From: a bacterium
GTDB taxonomy: Bacteria > Auribacterota > Auribacteria > Auribacterales > Auribacteraceae
Reading direction: 5' to 3'
Assembly: GCA_024233545.1 (NCBI GenBank)
Contig: JACKPL010000004.1
Location: forward strand, 1-64,000
Length of the DNA stretch: 64,000 bases
Position 1 is the first letter of the stretch. Every line of letters begins with the position of its first letter. Made by a program: the position numbers and the translations under genes. The notes under the pieces are model-generated. The model was not told the DNA's origin and did not search any database. It was given only the letters and a program-made list of their open reading frames with translations. This document shows positions 46,565 through 55,041 of this stretch, piece by piece.

Positions 46565-48506
46565 ATGAACCTTCAACGTATTTATTATGATAGAATAATC
46601 GTTTGTTTTCATCGTCTGCCAAAGCACAGAGCTTAATAAGTTTTAAAATTATACCGCTATCTTCAGGTGTGAGAGAATATGCTTTTTCCCAATAAAAAAT
46701 TGCTTCACTCCATTGTTTTTGTAATTCATGCCATGTACCGAGGTTTTTGTAAAATATAACAAATTGAGGATATTTATCAACCCCTTCCAAGAGGAGCTTT
46801 ATTCCTTTTTCAGTATTGCCTGTTTTTATATATATCAACGCAATCTTATTGATTGCCGTAGGGCGATTAGGATTCAATTCAAGGGATTTCTTATATAAAC
46901 GTAATGCTTTGTCATAATTCTTCATCGAATCATAGAGCAACCCCATGTTTTCATATAATGTGTCATCTAAACGGCCGTATCCGATTGCTTTTTGAAAAGC
47001 GGCCTCGGAATCGGCATACATCCCAAGTTCAATATACGAAAGTGCCAAATTTTCATAATACTCAGGAAATGTAGGATCAATAGCAATTGCCGCTCGATAT
47101 GACTGTACAGCACGTTCAAAATCTCCTATCTTTCTATAGCAGTTTCCGAGATTATAATTGTCCTGAGAAGAATTGCGTAAGGAAATGCATTTTAAATAAC
47201 ACTTTAACGCTTTTTTATAATGTTTCTGTTCGAAATAGTCTGTTCCTAAATTGCTATACGCTCGAGCACTTTTGGGTTCTACTCGAATAGTGGATTTCCA
47301 TAAGGTAATTGAGTTTTTCCAGTCAGCGTTTCTCATGCATATAATGATGCAATAACACAAAATGATAGCCGTTAATGACACAATACTCCATCGAGAATTG
47401 AAGGAAAAGAATATTGTGAATAATATCCCCCCTATTAAAGCAGCGCCAATAAGTGGAAAATACAAGTAGCGTTCAGCGGCGATATTAGATAAAGGTATCA
47501 GGTTGCTTACGGGTAATAATGCCGCATAAAACCACAAGACACCTAACCCAACTGCAGTTTTTCTGCTTTTTACCGCAATCAACAGGGATAGTATGATTAT
47601 TAAAATTGTGCCGATAATTGCAAATGATAGAAACGAATAGCACGGTTTAATAGTGTAATCGACGAGAAGCATCACAGGGAAAAAAAGTTTTTTTATGTAT
47701 ATCCATATAACAGTTATCATCGTGCAGATATTTGTTATAACTGTTCCGCCGGGATATAAATGAACAGTTTTTTCAGGATTAACGAGTATAGAAAATCTTA
47801 TAATAAAATAACACAGAGTAATTCCGGCAAGGATGACGATTAAGCCTATGTTTTTTTTAAGAGGTATTTTTTTTGAATAACTGAGCAAAAAGAAAATGAG
47901 TGGATATGACAAAGCCATTTCTTTAGACAACAAACCTCCAAAATACAACAATCCGTGACAGGCATCAAAAGCGCCTTTTGCAAATCGTGAATGGAGAAAA
48001 GGTTTCTTGATAAAACAATAAAACCCTGCCAAGCAGAACAAAGTCGCCAATATATCTTCTCGGAACGCAATACCATTGACTGCCTCTGTCAGTAAAGGAT
48101 GCATCGAAAATAGTAGAGTTCCCACAAAAGCACTGGATAACGTCTGTAATAAATAACGGAAAATAGTAAAGAGAAGAAAAGCAACACCAATGTGCAACAT
48201 GATATTTGTAATATGACAGCCCCAGTGCTGTGCATTCCATAGCATCGCATCAATAAAATAACTCAATGTAACCACTGGGCGATAACTTGCTTCACCATAT
48301 GCAGTTTCTTTACCTATATCAACAATGGCAAAGTACTGTTCAGTAAGAAGATGGCGAATGTTGGCAATAGTATGAATCCGGGGATTGTTAGAGACAACCG
48401 ATGCATCATCATACACAAAACCATTCAGTATACTATTGCTGTATGCGAGTAAAATGATAAGCAGAAGAATAGTATAAGTAAATAATATGGCGCGTGTATG
48501 TTTCAC
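46557..48506 (-). CDS. TMTC-like membrane glycosyltransferase with TPR tail (third of three)
   Basis: Paralogue of its two neighbours: GFVYDDASVVSNN with the GT-C double aspartate after helix 1, SYRPVVTLSYFIDAMLW, HPLLTEAVNGIAFREDILA, SKEMALSYPLIFFLLS and AAERYLYFPLIGAALIGG. It then has RNADWKNSITLWKS leading into about seven TPR units (SARAYSNLGTDYFEQKHYKKALKCY and others). The start is uncertain: the farthest in-frame GTG at 48527 overlaps a GAGGAG ribosome site, so GTG 48506 downstream of that site is preferred. In TMTC proteins the TPRs face the lumen and present acceptor proteins, so by analogy the TPRs here should be periplasmic. The gene follows the TPR lipoprotein gene by about 40 bases. 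Confidence 0.83.
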   Translation of the reverse strand: MKHTRAILFTYTILLLIILLAYSNSILNGFVYDDASVVSNNPRIHTIANIRHLLTEQYFAIVDIGKETAYGEASYRPVVTLSYFIDAMLWNAQHWGCHITNIMLHIGVAFLLFTIFRYLLQTLSSAFVGTLLFSMHPLLTEAVNGIAFREDILATLFCLAGFYCFIKKPFLHSRFAKGAFDACHGLLYFGGLLSKEMALSYPLIFFLLSYSKKIPLKKNIGLIVILAGITLCYFIIRFSILVNPEKTVHLYPGGTVITNICTMITVIWIYIKKLFFPVMLLVDYTIKPCYSFLSFAIIGTILIIILSLLIAVKSRKTAVGLGVLWFYAALLPVSNLIPLSNIAAERYLYFPLIGAALIGGILFTIFFSFNSRWSIVSLTAIILCYCIIICMRNADWKNSITLWKSTIRVEPKSARAYSNLGTDYFEQKHYKKALKCYLKCISLRNSSQDNYNLGNCYRKIGDFERAVQSYRAAIAIDPTFPEYYENLALSYIELGMYADSEAAFQKAIGYGRLDDTLYENMGLLYDSMKNYDKALRLYKKSLELNPNRPTAINKIALIYIKTGNTEKGIKLLLEGVDKYPQFVIFYKNLGTWHELQKQWSEAIFYWEKAYSLTPEDSGIILKLIKLCALADDENKRLFYHNKYVEGSYE

Positions 48507-48543
48507 AATTGAGCATGCACTCCTCACTCAATGAGTACGGGCG

Positions 48544-49161
48544 TTACTCTACGGACATCAAATTGATTTTTTCAATCAGCTCTTTTGCGTTTCTTACAGC
48601 AGGATTCTTCGGGTCTTTTTCTATCACTTGCATAAAAAGAGAACGGGCATTTTCATATTCTCCTTTATCATAGTAACATAACCCGAGATAATAATTGAAT
48701 AACTGGTTTTCAGGCGATAATTTGATTGCTTTTTCCCACGTTTCAATTGCTTTATCGAGCATGCCTTTGTCCCTGTAACAAATCCCTAGATTATTGAGGG
48801 CATTCACTTTCATCGGGTTCAATTCAAGAGCTTGTAAATGGTGCGATATTGCTAAATCGAGTTCTCCCATGTTGCCGTAAACTACTCCGATATTATCATG
48901 ATAACTTGGTTCATCCGGCTTTAGTTCGATAGCTTTCTTGAACATTTGGATTGCCAGCATATTATCCCCTTTACTGCCGTATTCTATGCCTAATCCATTA
49001 TAAGCAGTGTCATTGTTCGGATTGATTTTAATAGCTCGCTTATAAACTTCAATAGCCGATTCTTGGTCGATTTGTTCTGAGTCTGTTGATTCTCTTCCGC
49101 AACCGGATAACAACAAAATGGATGAGAAAAAGAATACATATAATAAGTGATATAATTTCAT
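48544..49161 (-). CDS. TPR-repeat lipoprotein
   Basis: The signal peptide ends with lipobox LLSGC (Cys21), so the 185-residue mature protein is lipid-anchored. It holds about five TPR units in a row (NPNNDTAYNGLGIEYGSKGD, KPDEPSYHDNIGVVYGNMGE, NPMKVNALNNLGICYRDKG, SPENQLFNYYLGLCYYDKGE, DPKNPAVRNAKELIE), all with the canonical W/L-G-Y/A pattern. TPRs bind proteins; no enzyme domain is present. It is encoded 18 bases after a similar lipoprotein gene and just ahead of two TMTC-like transferase genes. It may be an extracytoplasmic adaptor for that system. Confidence 0.88.
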   Translation of the reverse strand: MKLYHLLYVFFFSSILLLSGCGRESTDSEQIDQESAIEVYKRAIKINPNNDTAYNGLGIEYGSKGDNMLAIQMFKKAIELKPDEPSYHDNIGVVYGNMGELDLAISHHLQALELNPMKVNALNNLGICYRDKGMLDKAIETWEKAIKLSPENQLFNYYLGLCYYDKGEYENARSLFMQVIEKDPKNPAVRNAKELIEKINLMSVE

Positions 49162-49179
49162 AGTACATTCCTTTGCTGT

Positions 49180-49839
49180 TTATTCTGCGGTTTTATCCTG
49201 CATGAATGCGTCAATGTTCTGTAATCCTGATTTAGCAAGCTCATTTGTTGGATTTACTTCAAGCACTTTGCGTAAATAGAATTCAGTTTTCTCCTTATTC
49301 TGTAATTCTTTATATGACAAAGCCAAGTTGTAGAAAGTACTTTCATCTGCTTGTCCATTGTTTAACTCGACGAATTTTTCATATGGCGTAATAGCTTCTT
49401 TATATTGTTCGTTGCGGAAATACGCCACACCCAAATTCTGATGTGCTTTAGCATAAGCAGGATCGATCTCGATTGCACGCTGAAATGTTTCTATTGCTTT
49501 ATCGAGAGCCCCTTTATCTCCATATGCCGATCCCATGTTCAAGAGGGCGGTTGTATAATTTGGTTCTTGTTCAAGAACTAAGTTGAATTCTTTAATTGCC
49601 TCATCATATAACTTTAATTGGGCGTATACAACACCGAGATTATTTCTTATACGAAAGTCTTGAGGATCAATTTCAAGTATCTGTTTGTATTGATCGATTT
49701 TCTCTTGCGGAGTGATTTCTGTTGCGACTTTGTTTTCAAAAAAAGTGTCGTCTTTGAAAAAATCTTCATCATCTGTCGGCCCGCATCCGCTAATACCAAT
49801 CAATGAAATGGCGAGTAGAGTTAGAAAAAACCAACGCAT
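49180..49839 (-). CDS. TPR-repeat lipoprotein
   Basis: The signal peptide ends in lipobox GISGC (Cys19), followed by an acidic linker (PTDDEDFFKDDTFF) suited to keeping a lipoprotein away from the membrane surface. About five TPRs follow: DPQDFRIRNNLGVVYAQLKL, EPNYTTALLNMGSAYGDKGA, DPAYAKAHQNLGVAYFRNEQ, a QADESTFYNLALSYKELQN unit and a final half repeat. It is a close relative of the next lipoprotein gene and probably arose by duplication. A good GGAGGATA-type ribosome site lies just upstream of ATG 49839. The gene follows the frameshifted mannosyltransferase-like GT2. Confidence 0.88.
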   Translation of the reverse strand: MRWFFLTLLAISLIGISGCGPTDDEDFFKDDTFFENKVATEITPQEKIDQYKQILEIDPQDFRIRNNLGVVYAQLKLYDEAIKEFNLVLEQEPNYTTALLNMGSAYGDKGALDKAIETFQRAIEIDPAYAKAHQNLGVAYFRNEQYKEAITPYEKFVELNNGQADESTFYNLALSYKELQNKEKTEFYLRKVLEVNPTNELAKSGLQNIDAFMQDKTAE

Positions 49840-49858
49840 AGTTATCCTCCACGAGTAT

Positions 49859-50098
49859 TTATTTAGGGTGTTTCATTTTTTTTATAAACAATGTAAAGAT
49901 AAAAAACAGATTATACAACAATATTTTATAATTTAATTTAGATTTACCTTGTTTCCGGTCTCTAAAAATAATAGGGATTTCAACTACCGTTGCTTTATGA
50001 ATGATTAGTGCATGAAACAGCAATTCCGATACAATAGAAGGCCCTGTTGAGCGGAATTCTGAAAATGCGATTTTTGAAGCAATGGTGCCTGAAAACAT
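49859..50098 (-). pseudogene. C-terminal fragment of polyprenyl-phosphate mannosyltransferase-like GT2
   Basis: In-frame remnant of the C-terminal third of a DPM1-type GT2. FSGTIASKIAFSEFRSTGPSIVSELLFHALI and VVEIPIIFRDRKQGKSKL match the family's closing motifs (SIVxEL...EVPIxFxDRxxGxSKL). It is a different frame from the N-terminal part; one missing base in the TTTT run near 50095 and another near 50120 would join the two, with KDCSSGFRCF between. It ends in a single hydrophobic, basic helix. Confidence 0.75.
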
Positions 50099-50573
50099 CG
50101 AAATCCTGATGAACAGTCTTTAACGGAAACCCTAACATAACTTGAATATAAAAATTGGCTAATATGCTAATTAAGCGCCGGCATAGTGAACGTCCTTGTT
50201 CTCCGCCGCCGTGACAAAAACGTGATCCGATGACAACATCATATTTTTTTGCCGCTTCAATCATTTGAGGAATAACCGCCGGAGCATGAGAGAAGTCCGC
50301 ATCCATCTCAAAAATGAGATCAGCACCAGAAGATAGAGCATGTTGAAACCCTGCGATTCCTGCTAAGCCTCGTCCCCGTGTTCCTGTGCGGTGCAGTATA
50401 GATACTCTATTGTTTGACCGAGCAAGTTCATCAACGCAATGTCCTGTGCCGTCCGGAGATAGGTCGTCGATTACTAAAACATGGATGCGTTTATCTTGTG
50501 CGAGTATTTGCTCGATAATTGCGGTGATATTTTCTATCTCGTTATAGGTTGGCAATGTAACTGCTATTTTCAT
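49995..50573 (-). pseudogene. Dolichol/polyprenyl-phosphate mannosyltransferase-like GT2 (DPM1-type), frameshifted
   Basis: The N-terminal 155 residues are a complete GT2 nucleotide-sugar domain: VTLPTYNEIENI, VLVIDDLSPDGTG, RGRGLAGIAGFQHALSSGADLIFEMDADFSH (the catalytic DxD) and DVVIGSRFCHGGG. From about residue 160 the sequence stops resembling the family; the expected DCSSGFR segment is found in a second frame and the end of the protein in a third (preceding entry). The enzyme class makes polyprenyl-phosphate-mannose (or glucose), the donor type used by GT-C/TMTC enzymes, three of which are encoded nearby. If the breaks are real, donor synthesis by this gene is lost; if they are assembly errors, the gene is 49859-50573, about 237 residues. 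Confidence 0.8.
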
Positions 50574-50596
50574 GGATGTACCGTATAGATCGTTCT

Positions 50597-51319
50597 TTAT
50601 TGCTTTGGTTTATCAATGAACTTTTCAAGATGATAACAGATCGCATGTAATAAGGTAATATCTTTTTTTTCAACGATTGGTTTTTTAATTAAATGCTGAA
50701 GCGTTCGTTCTAGTGATTTGAAGCCGTATTTTATGAAGTGCGATTTTTCGAGTAGCCGCATTGCATGTGTTACCAATTGATTTATTGAATATTCATCGGC
50801 AATTTGCATGCTGTTTTCCTTCTCGTTTTTCGGCAACATACGATTTGCTTGATACAAGGCATCTAAATAAATCGTCACTGCATGGGAAAGGTTGAGTGAA
50901 AGTGTTGCTGAAGCAGATGGTATACTGGATAGAATGCGGCATTTATCTAATTCATCGTTGCATAAGCCGTTGTCTTCCCGCCCGAACACTAATCCGATTC
51001 TTTCATTGGTAAGATTCTCTGTGATGAACTGTGCTATTTGTGTGGGTGTATAGAGAGGATATCGTAATCCGCCGGTACGTCGAGTCGTACCTATTAAAGT
51101 GTTATATTCAAGATAGATATCAGCAAATGTTTTTGCGATGTTCGCTTTAATGATGTGCTGTCCGCATCCGACAGCGGTAATCATCGAAGCGGTCAGGTAA
51201 TTTTCGGGCGGGTTGATGATTACCAAGTTATTCGTAATTGAATAAACTTCAATGCTTCGTGCAACAAATCCGATATTTTCCGGAATAGCAGGTTCCACAA
51301 GTATGATGTCAATATTCAT
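50597..51319 (-). CDS. trmJ: TrmJ-like tRNA/rRNA 2'-O-methyltransferase (SPOUT)
   Basis: A SPOUT (TrmH superfamily) methyltransferase, 240 residues from ATG 51319; the longer frame upstream runs into the rhomboid gene and is rejected. Motifs: ILVEPAIPENIGFVARS (motif 1), IGTTRRTGG, IGLVFGREDNGLCNDELDKC (motif 2) and SLNLSHAVTIYL (motif 3), all with TrmJ-like wording, and a helical C-terminal extension. TrmJ makes Cm32/Um32 in tRNA; other family members act on rRNA, so the target is not certain. It is 22 bases downstream of the rhomboid gene and 23 bases upstream of the GT2. Confidence 0.88.
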   Translation of the reverse strand: MNIDIILVEPAIPENIGFVARSIEVYSITNNLVIINPPENYLTASMITAVGCGQHIIKANIAKTFADIYLEYNTLIGTTRRTGGLRYPLYTPTQIAQFITENLTNERIGLVFGREDNGLCNDELDKCRILSSIPSASATLSLNLSHAVTIYLDALYQANRMLPKNEKENSMQIADEYSINQLVTHAMRLLEKSHFIKYGFKSLERTLQHLIKKPIVEKKDITLLHAICYHLEKFIDKPKQ

Positions 51320-51341
51320 GATGGTATCCTGCAATTTGAGG

Positions 51342-52193
51342 TCAATTAAACTTATTCCGTGCTTTATTAAGAAGAGTGCGTTCTTTTTTTGTAAGGCTAT
51401 GGATTCCCTCGCGAGAAATTTTATCGAGAATCGCATCGATTTCTTTTTCAAAACAGTGTGGGGTGTTTGATGCGTTTGTATGGGGATGTGAATGTAACAA
51501 TGATAGAATTTTTTCGGTGATCGTTTCAAGAACGGTTTGAAGTTTAAAGACATTTTTGAAGTATAAAACGCCGAAGAGTAATCCTCCTAAATGTGCTATA
51601 TGGGCAATCTGGTCACCCGGTAAAAGCATCGATTGGAAGAATGTCAAGATTCCAAATCCCATGACAATATATTTTGCTTTAGCACGCACAGGCAGTATCA
51701 GAAAAATCAGAAGAGTAATCTCGCGTTCCGGAAACAACAGCCCGAATGCCGCCAGAATGCCAAAGATTGCTCCTGATGCCCCTATTGTAGGAACGAGCGA
51801 ATTATAATTGAATAACACTGCGCATAAACCGGCAAATATTCCCGCGGCAAAATAATAAATGCAAAATGAACGCGACCCCATAGTCTTTTCAACATCAGCG
51901 CCGAACATCCACAATCCAAGTAAATTCCAAAAAATATGAAAAATTCCGCTATGCAAAAACATATATGAAACAATTTGCCAGATAAATACATTATGAATGA
52001 ATCTGTAAGGAACCAACCCGAAAACTCTGGAAAGAGAAATATTAAAAAACATTTCAAGCACGGCATCAATAAAAAATACTGCAAGGTTTGATATAATAAT
52101 GGCTTTAATAATCGGCGTTATTCTTCCAGATATGCCCAAAGAACCGCTGTTCTGAGAATTATATTTATTTCGTTCCATTTCGAAATAATCCAT
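51342..52193 (-). CDS. Rhomboid family intramembrane serine protease
   Basis: Six membrane segments, with catalytic Ser140 in GASGAIFG and catalytic His201 in IAHLGGLLFG; the HSGIFHIFWNLLGLW segment supplies the HxxxN oxyanion region. The start ATG 52193 has a GGGGAG ribosome site six bases upstream. The 60-residue C-terminal tail is polar and probably cytoplasmic. Rhomboids cut membrane proteins within or beside their transmembrane helices; the substrate here is unknown. The gene lies between a GldG-like gene and trmJ in the long minus-strand run. Confidence 0.93.
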   Translation of the reverse strand: MDYFEMERNKYNSQNSGSLGISGRITPIIKAIIISNLAVFFIDAVLEMFFNISLSRVFGLVPYRFIHNVFIWQIVSYMFLHSGIFHIFWNLLGLWMFGADVEKTMGSRSFCIYYFAAGIFAGLCAVLFNYNSLVPTIGASGAIFGILAAFGLLFPEREITLLIFLILPVRAKAKYIVMGFGILTFFQSMLLPGDQIAHIAHLGGLLFGVLYFKNVFKLQTVLETITEKILSLLHSHPHTNASNTPHCFEKEIDAILDKISREGIHSLTKKERTLLNKARNKFN

Positions 52194-52283
52194 AAATGGC
52201 TCCCCTATTGCTATGGATGAAATATACGCTAAGCGTGGAAATTAGTAAAACACATAACACTTCTGATAAGCAAACGAAACTTT

Positions 52284-52994
52284 TCATATTTTGAGTCGTT
52301 TTTTTCGAAGGAAGCATATTACTAAACCGATAAAAAGAACAGCGACAGGCATAAAGATGAGTACAGTAATTCGAATTTTTGAAAGTTCATTTGTGGAGAG
52401 TGCTAACGGTTTGTAAGACAGTGGTTTTGAAGCTATAGACAAAGGCGTTGTGTTTTTAGTTACTGCCATGACGGCTTTTATGAGAGCTTGTTCTCCTTTA
52501 TATGCCGTTATGTTCTGCTCTATTCCGCGTATACTTTTTATGTACTCAATTTCTGCGATATCCTTTTTTGTAAGAATATGACTTTTGTTCTGAGATGACA
52601 CGACAAGTGAATCCGCGCCTTTTATCGCAAAATGCTGTTTTAATTCTTGTGCACGAAGGATATGCTTATCGGTATCGATGAACTCTACCGATATGTTGGG
52701 AGAAAACCGCATCAGTTGATTGACGGTTGATTTGATGTATTTGTAAAGCGAGTCATTCTGAGAATAAATGACATATATATCACACTTTGTTTTAAGTTCG
52801 GTGATGTACTGTTGCGTTGTAGTTGAAAGTGTATATATCTTATTTTGTGTCAGGTCGGTATGTGAATATTTGAAAAACGATGCCCAATTTATCAAAAAAA
52901 ATATTCCTAGAACAAGAAACCATTCAAACACCTGTTTTATAAAGAATATGAATCTGTGACATTTCTGTGAATGCATTGTTTGCATTATCTCCAT
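52284..52994 (-). CDS. Short GldG-like ABC transporter accessory protein
   Basis: A membrane helix (about 20-36) is followed by the ABC_transp_aux/GldG-type beginning: HTDLTQNKIYTLSTTTQQYI, CDIYVIYSQND, ISVEFIDTDKH and a KKDIAEIEYIKSIRGIEQNITAYKGEQALIKAVMAVT segment. It then goes straight to a C-terminal helix (about 207-228) and basic tail. Family members are usually about 450-600 residues; this one has 236 and lacks the long C-terminal part. No frame break is seen, so it is probably a naturally short form. ATG 52994 has GGCGG upstream; ATG 52985 (TAATG overlap with the permease stop) is an equally reasonable start. It forms a three-gene ABC system with the two genes upstream. Confidence 0.8.
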   Translation of the reverse strand: MEIMQTMHSQKCHRFIFFIKQVFEWFLVLGIFFLINWASFFKYSHTDLTQNKIYTLSTTTQQYITELKTKCDIYVIYSQNDSLYKYIKSTVNQLMRFSPNISVEFIDTDKHILRAQELKQHFAIKGADSLVVSSQNKSHILTKKDIAEIEYIKSIRGIEQNITAYKGEQALIKAVMAVTKNTTPLSIASKPLSYKPLALSTNELSKIRITVLIFMPVAVLFIGLVICFLRKKRLKI

Positions 52995-53725
52995 TGTTCT
53001 GCCGCCAAGCTTTTCGATGATAAATAAAGGAACATACAAGTAAGGCTTATACAATATACAATTGTACGAGAATCAATGACACCTTGAGCATATTGATATG
53101 TTTGTTCTACGATATTAACGTAGTCAAAAACAGATTTTAACCGCTCGTCAAGTGTTACATATGACAAAAAACCGATGGAGAAAAAAAACAGTACTATTGC
53201 TATTGATACTATTGCCGCAATAAGCAGATTCTTGCTTATTGCAGAAGCAAAAATCCCCATAGATAAAAAAACACTGCCGAATAACAATGTTCCAAAATAT
53301 CCGGAGATTATTATTGGCAATGAAAAAACTTCGGAATGCACGAGAAAAATAAAATGTAATGCGGTAAACGCCCACATAATTATATAAAACGCTAATGCGG
53401 CGCAATACTTTGCGAAAACAATCTTTCCGCATGATAACGGAGCAGTTAAGAGCAATTGAAGAGTCCCTTGTTTGCGTTCTTCTGCGATACTTTGCATAGT
53501 GAGAACCGGAGGAATCATAAGCGTTGCCACCCAATAAAAGAATGTACCGAAATAAAATGTTGCAAATGTTTCGCTAAAAGAATTTTGAGCATCGCTGAAA
53601 ACAGTGGCGAGAAACCAAAAATTGTACCCATACATCACAAGAAATAGGGAAACTATCACATAACCTGTTATAGAAAAAAAATATTTTTTTAATTCGCGGG
53701 CAATCATAAGAAATATGGTTTTCAT
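52985..53725 (-). CDS. ABC-2 type permease (GldF/NosY-like)
   Basis: Six membrane segments in 246 residues, with the ABC-2 family pattern: ARELKKYFFSITGYVIVSLFL at the N-terminus, PPVLTMQSIAEERKQGTLQLLLTAPLS after the second helix, and a C-terminal SLAAEQWR. The EERKQGTLxLLLTAPLS segment is typical for GldF-like permeases. It overlaps the ATPase gene by four bases and the GldG-like gene by about ten, so the three are translated together. In Bacteroidetes GldAFG supports gliding; here, with a short GldG, a general export or lipid/protein-sorting role is as likely. Confidence 0.9.
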   Translation of the reverse strand: MKTIFLMIARELKKYFFSITGYVIVSLFLVMYGYNFWFLATVFSDAQNSFSETFATFYFGTFFYWVATLMIPPVLTMQSIAEERKQGTLQLLLTAPLSCGKIVFAKYCAALAFYIIMWAFTALHFIFLVHSEVFSLPIIISGYFGTLLFGSVFLSMGIFASAISKNLLIAAIVSIAIVLFFFSIGFLSYVTLDERLKSVFDYVNIVEQTYQYAQGVIDSRTIVYCISLTCMFLYLSSKSLAAEQWR

Positions 53726-54663
53726 AATCCGGAATCCTCAGTTCGAACAATATCCATAAACACATCTTCGAGGCGCGATTCGAGAATGTTCATTTCAATC
53801 AAGGTAGATTGATTGAGCAGGATAAGATTAAAAACTGTTTCGCGAATATCATGTTGGGATGAAAAACGAATGCAGTACCGTTTGTGGTGATTGGAAAATT
53901 GCTGATCAATTTTCCAGCAAAATTGGGCAGAGGTTAGATGTGTTTCGAATGTAGTGGTATTATATTTTATTTCGATAGCAAGAATGCGTTCTTGAGATAA
54001 AGATGATTGTAAATTAGATAGACACAATTGAGCATGAATTTTACCATTTTTAATAATCACTACATTTTCACATATCGATTCGACTTCCGGTAAAATATGC
54101 GACGATAAAAGAATCGTCTTTGTTGCGCCGATTGATTTAATTATTTCGCGTACACGGCAAATTTGTTCAGGGTCGAGTCCGATTGTTGGTTCATCAAGAA
54201 GCAAGATTTCTGGATCGTGAATCAGAACATCAGCAAGGCCGACACGCTGTTTTGTCCCTCGGGATAATGTGCCGATGAGTTGATTTGCGGTATTTGTTAA
54301 ATCACATCGTTGCACAGCATTTATGTAATACTGTTTTATTTTTTTAGGGGGGACACCTTTTAATTGCCCTCGATAATACAAATATTCTTTTACGGTTAAA
54401 TCATCGTAAAGCGGGTTATTTTCGGGCATATATCCGATGCGTTTTTTTAAAGAAGATGTGTGTTTAGGAAATGTTTTATCGAAAAAAGAAACAACTCCTT
54501 CTGAGGGGGAAAGTGAGCCCGCAATAATCTTTAGAATGGTCGTTTTGCCCGCGCCATTAGGTCCTAATAATCCTGTAATACTGCCTTTATTTATAACGAA
54601 ACTTACATCGTCAAGAATTCTTTTGCCGCTATAACATTTTGAAACGTGCGACAACGATATCAT
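53722..54663 (-). CDS. ABC transporter ATP-binding protein (GldA-like)
   Basis: A 313-residue ATPase: Walker A GPNGAGKTT, Q-loop region RIGYMPENNPLYDDLTVKEYL, ABC signature LSRGTKQRVGL, Walker B EILLLDEPTIGLDPEQ and a switch His in LLSSHILPEVE. The C-terminal 90 residues form the accessory domain seen in GldA/CcmA-type ATPases, ending LESRLEDVFMDIVR. It is the first gene of the GldA-F-G-like unit and overlaps the permease gene by four bases. The signature has SRGTKQ in place of SGGQ/SKGxxQ, which is usual for this subfamily. Confidence 0.93.
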   Translation of the reverse strand: MISLSHVSKCYSGKRILDDVSFVINKGSITGLLGPNGAGKTTILKIIAGSLSPSEGVVSFFDKTFPKHTSSLKKRIGYMPENNPLYDDLTVKEYLYYRGQLKGVPPKKIKQYYINAVQRCDLTNTANQLIGTLSRGTKQRVGLADVLIHDPEILLLDEPTIGLDPEQICRVREIIKSIGATKTILLSSHILPEVESICENVVIIKNGKIHAQLCLSNLQSSLSQERILAIEIKYNTTTFETHLTSAQFCWKIDQQFSNHHKRYCIRFSSQHDIRETVFNLILLNQSTLIEMNILESRLEDVFMDIVRTEDSGL

Positions 54664-54693
54664 TGTTTTTGGGGTATAAGGAGTGAACGAATG

Positions 54694-54930
54694 CTATTCG
54701 TCGTTTGTATTCTGATCATTTTTTTTCTTAAAGACCGGATATATTTTTCCTTCGGCAATTTCACGCAATGCCACGGTAATATTATCTTCCGATTCATGTT
54801 TCTCTACAAGCGGGCGCGCATTTTTATTAAGTTGTCGTACTCTGCGGGCAATAAGATTGATTAGTGTAGGTTTATTATCGATCAGTTCCATTGCTTTTTC
54901 AATAAGAGCGGTTTTTTTCTCGAAAGCCAC
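54694..54930 (-). CDS. rpoZ: RNA polymerase omega subunit
   Basis: A 78-residue protein recognisable by the omega core LINLIARRVRQLNKNARPLVE and ITVALREIAEGKIYPV. Omega helps assemble and stabilise the beta-prime subunit. The start is chosen as GTG 54930 because GGGAGGG lies seven bases upstream; a longer in-frame ATG start at 54969 would place that ribosome site inside the gene. The gene stands alone between the NtrC-type regulator and the ABC genes. A charged C-terminal tail (KKKNDQNTNDE) follows the core. Confidence 0.88.
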   Translation of the reverse strand: MAFEKKTALIEKAMELIDNKPTLINLIARRVRQLNKNARPLVEKHESEDNITVALREIAEGKIYPVFKKKNDQNTNDE

Positions 54931-55041
54931 TAATGTGCCCTCCCATGTTATAAAAATACCTATTTGCAAAATTTAATGGCGATTATTATATCAAACTTTT
55001 CAAAAATTTCAACTAAAATATCCGCTCTGGCTTGTTATGTG

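Noticed and set aside
46565..46627. Longer start for the second TMTC-like gene
   Set aside because: It would add residues read from inside the preceding gene; ATG 46564 has a ribosome site and begins just before the first membrane helix.
40101..49839. Repeated similar sequences across the TPR genes as possible mobile or CRISPR-like repeats
   Set aside because: The similarity is at protein level (TPR consensus and paralogous membrane domains); there are no regular spacers or exact DNA repeats.
51320..51553. 78-codon N-terminal extension of the TrmJ-like gene
   Set aside because: It overlaps the rhomboid coding sequence; SPOUT motif 1 begins right after ATG 51319.
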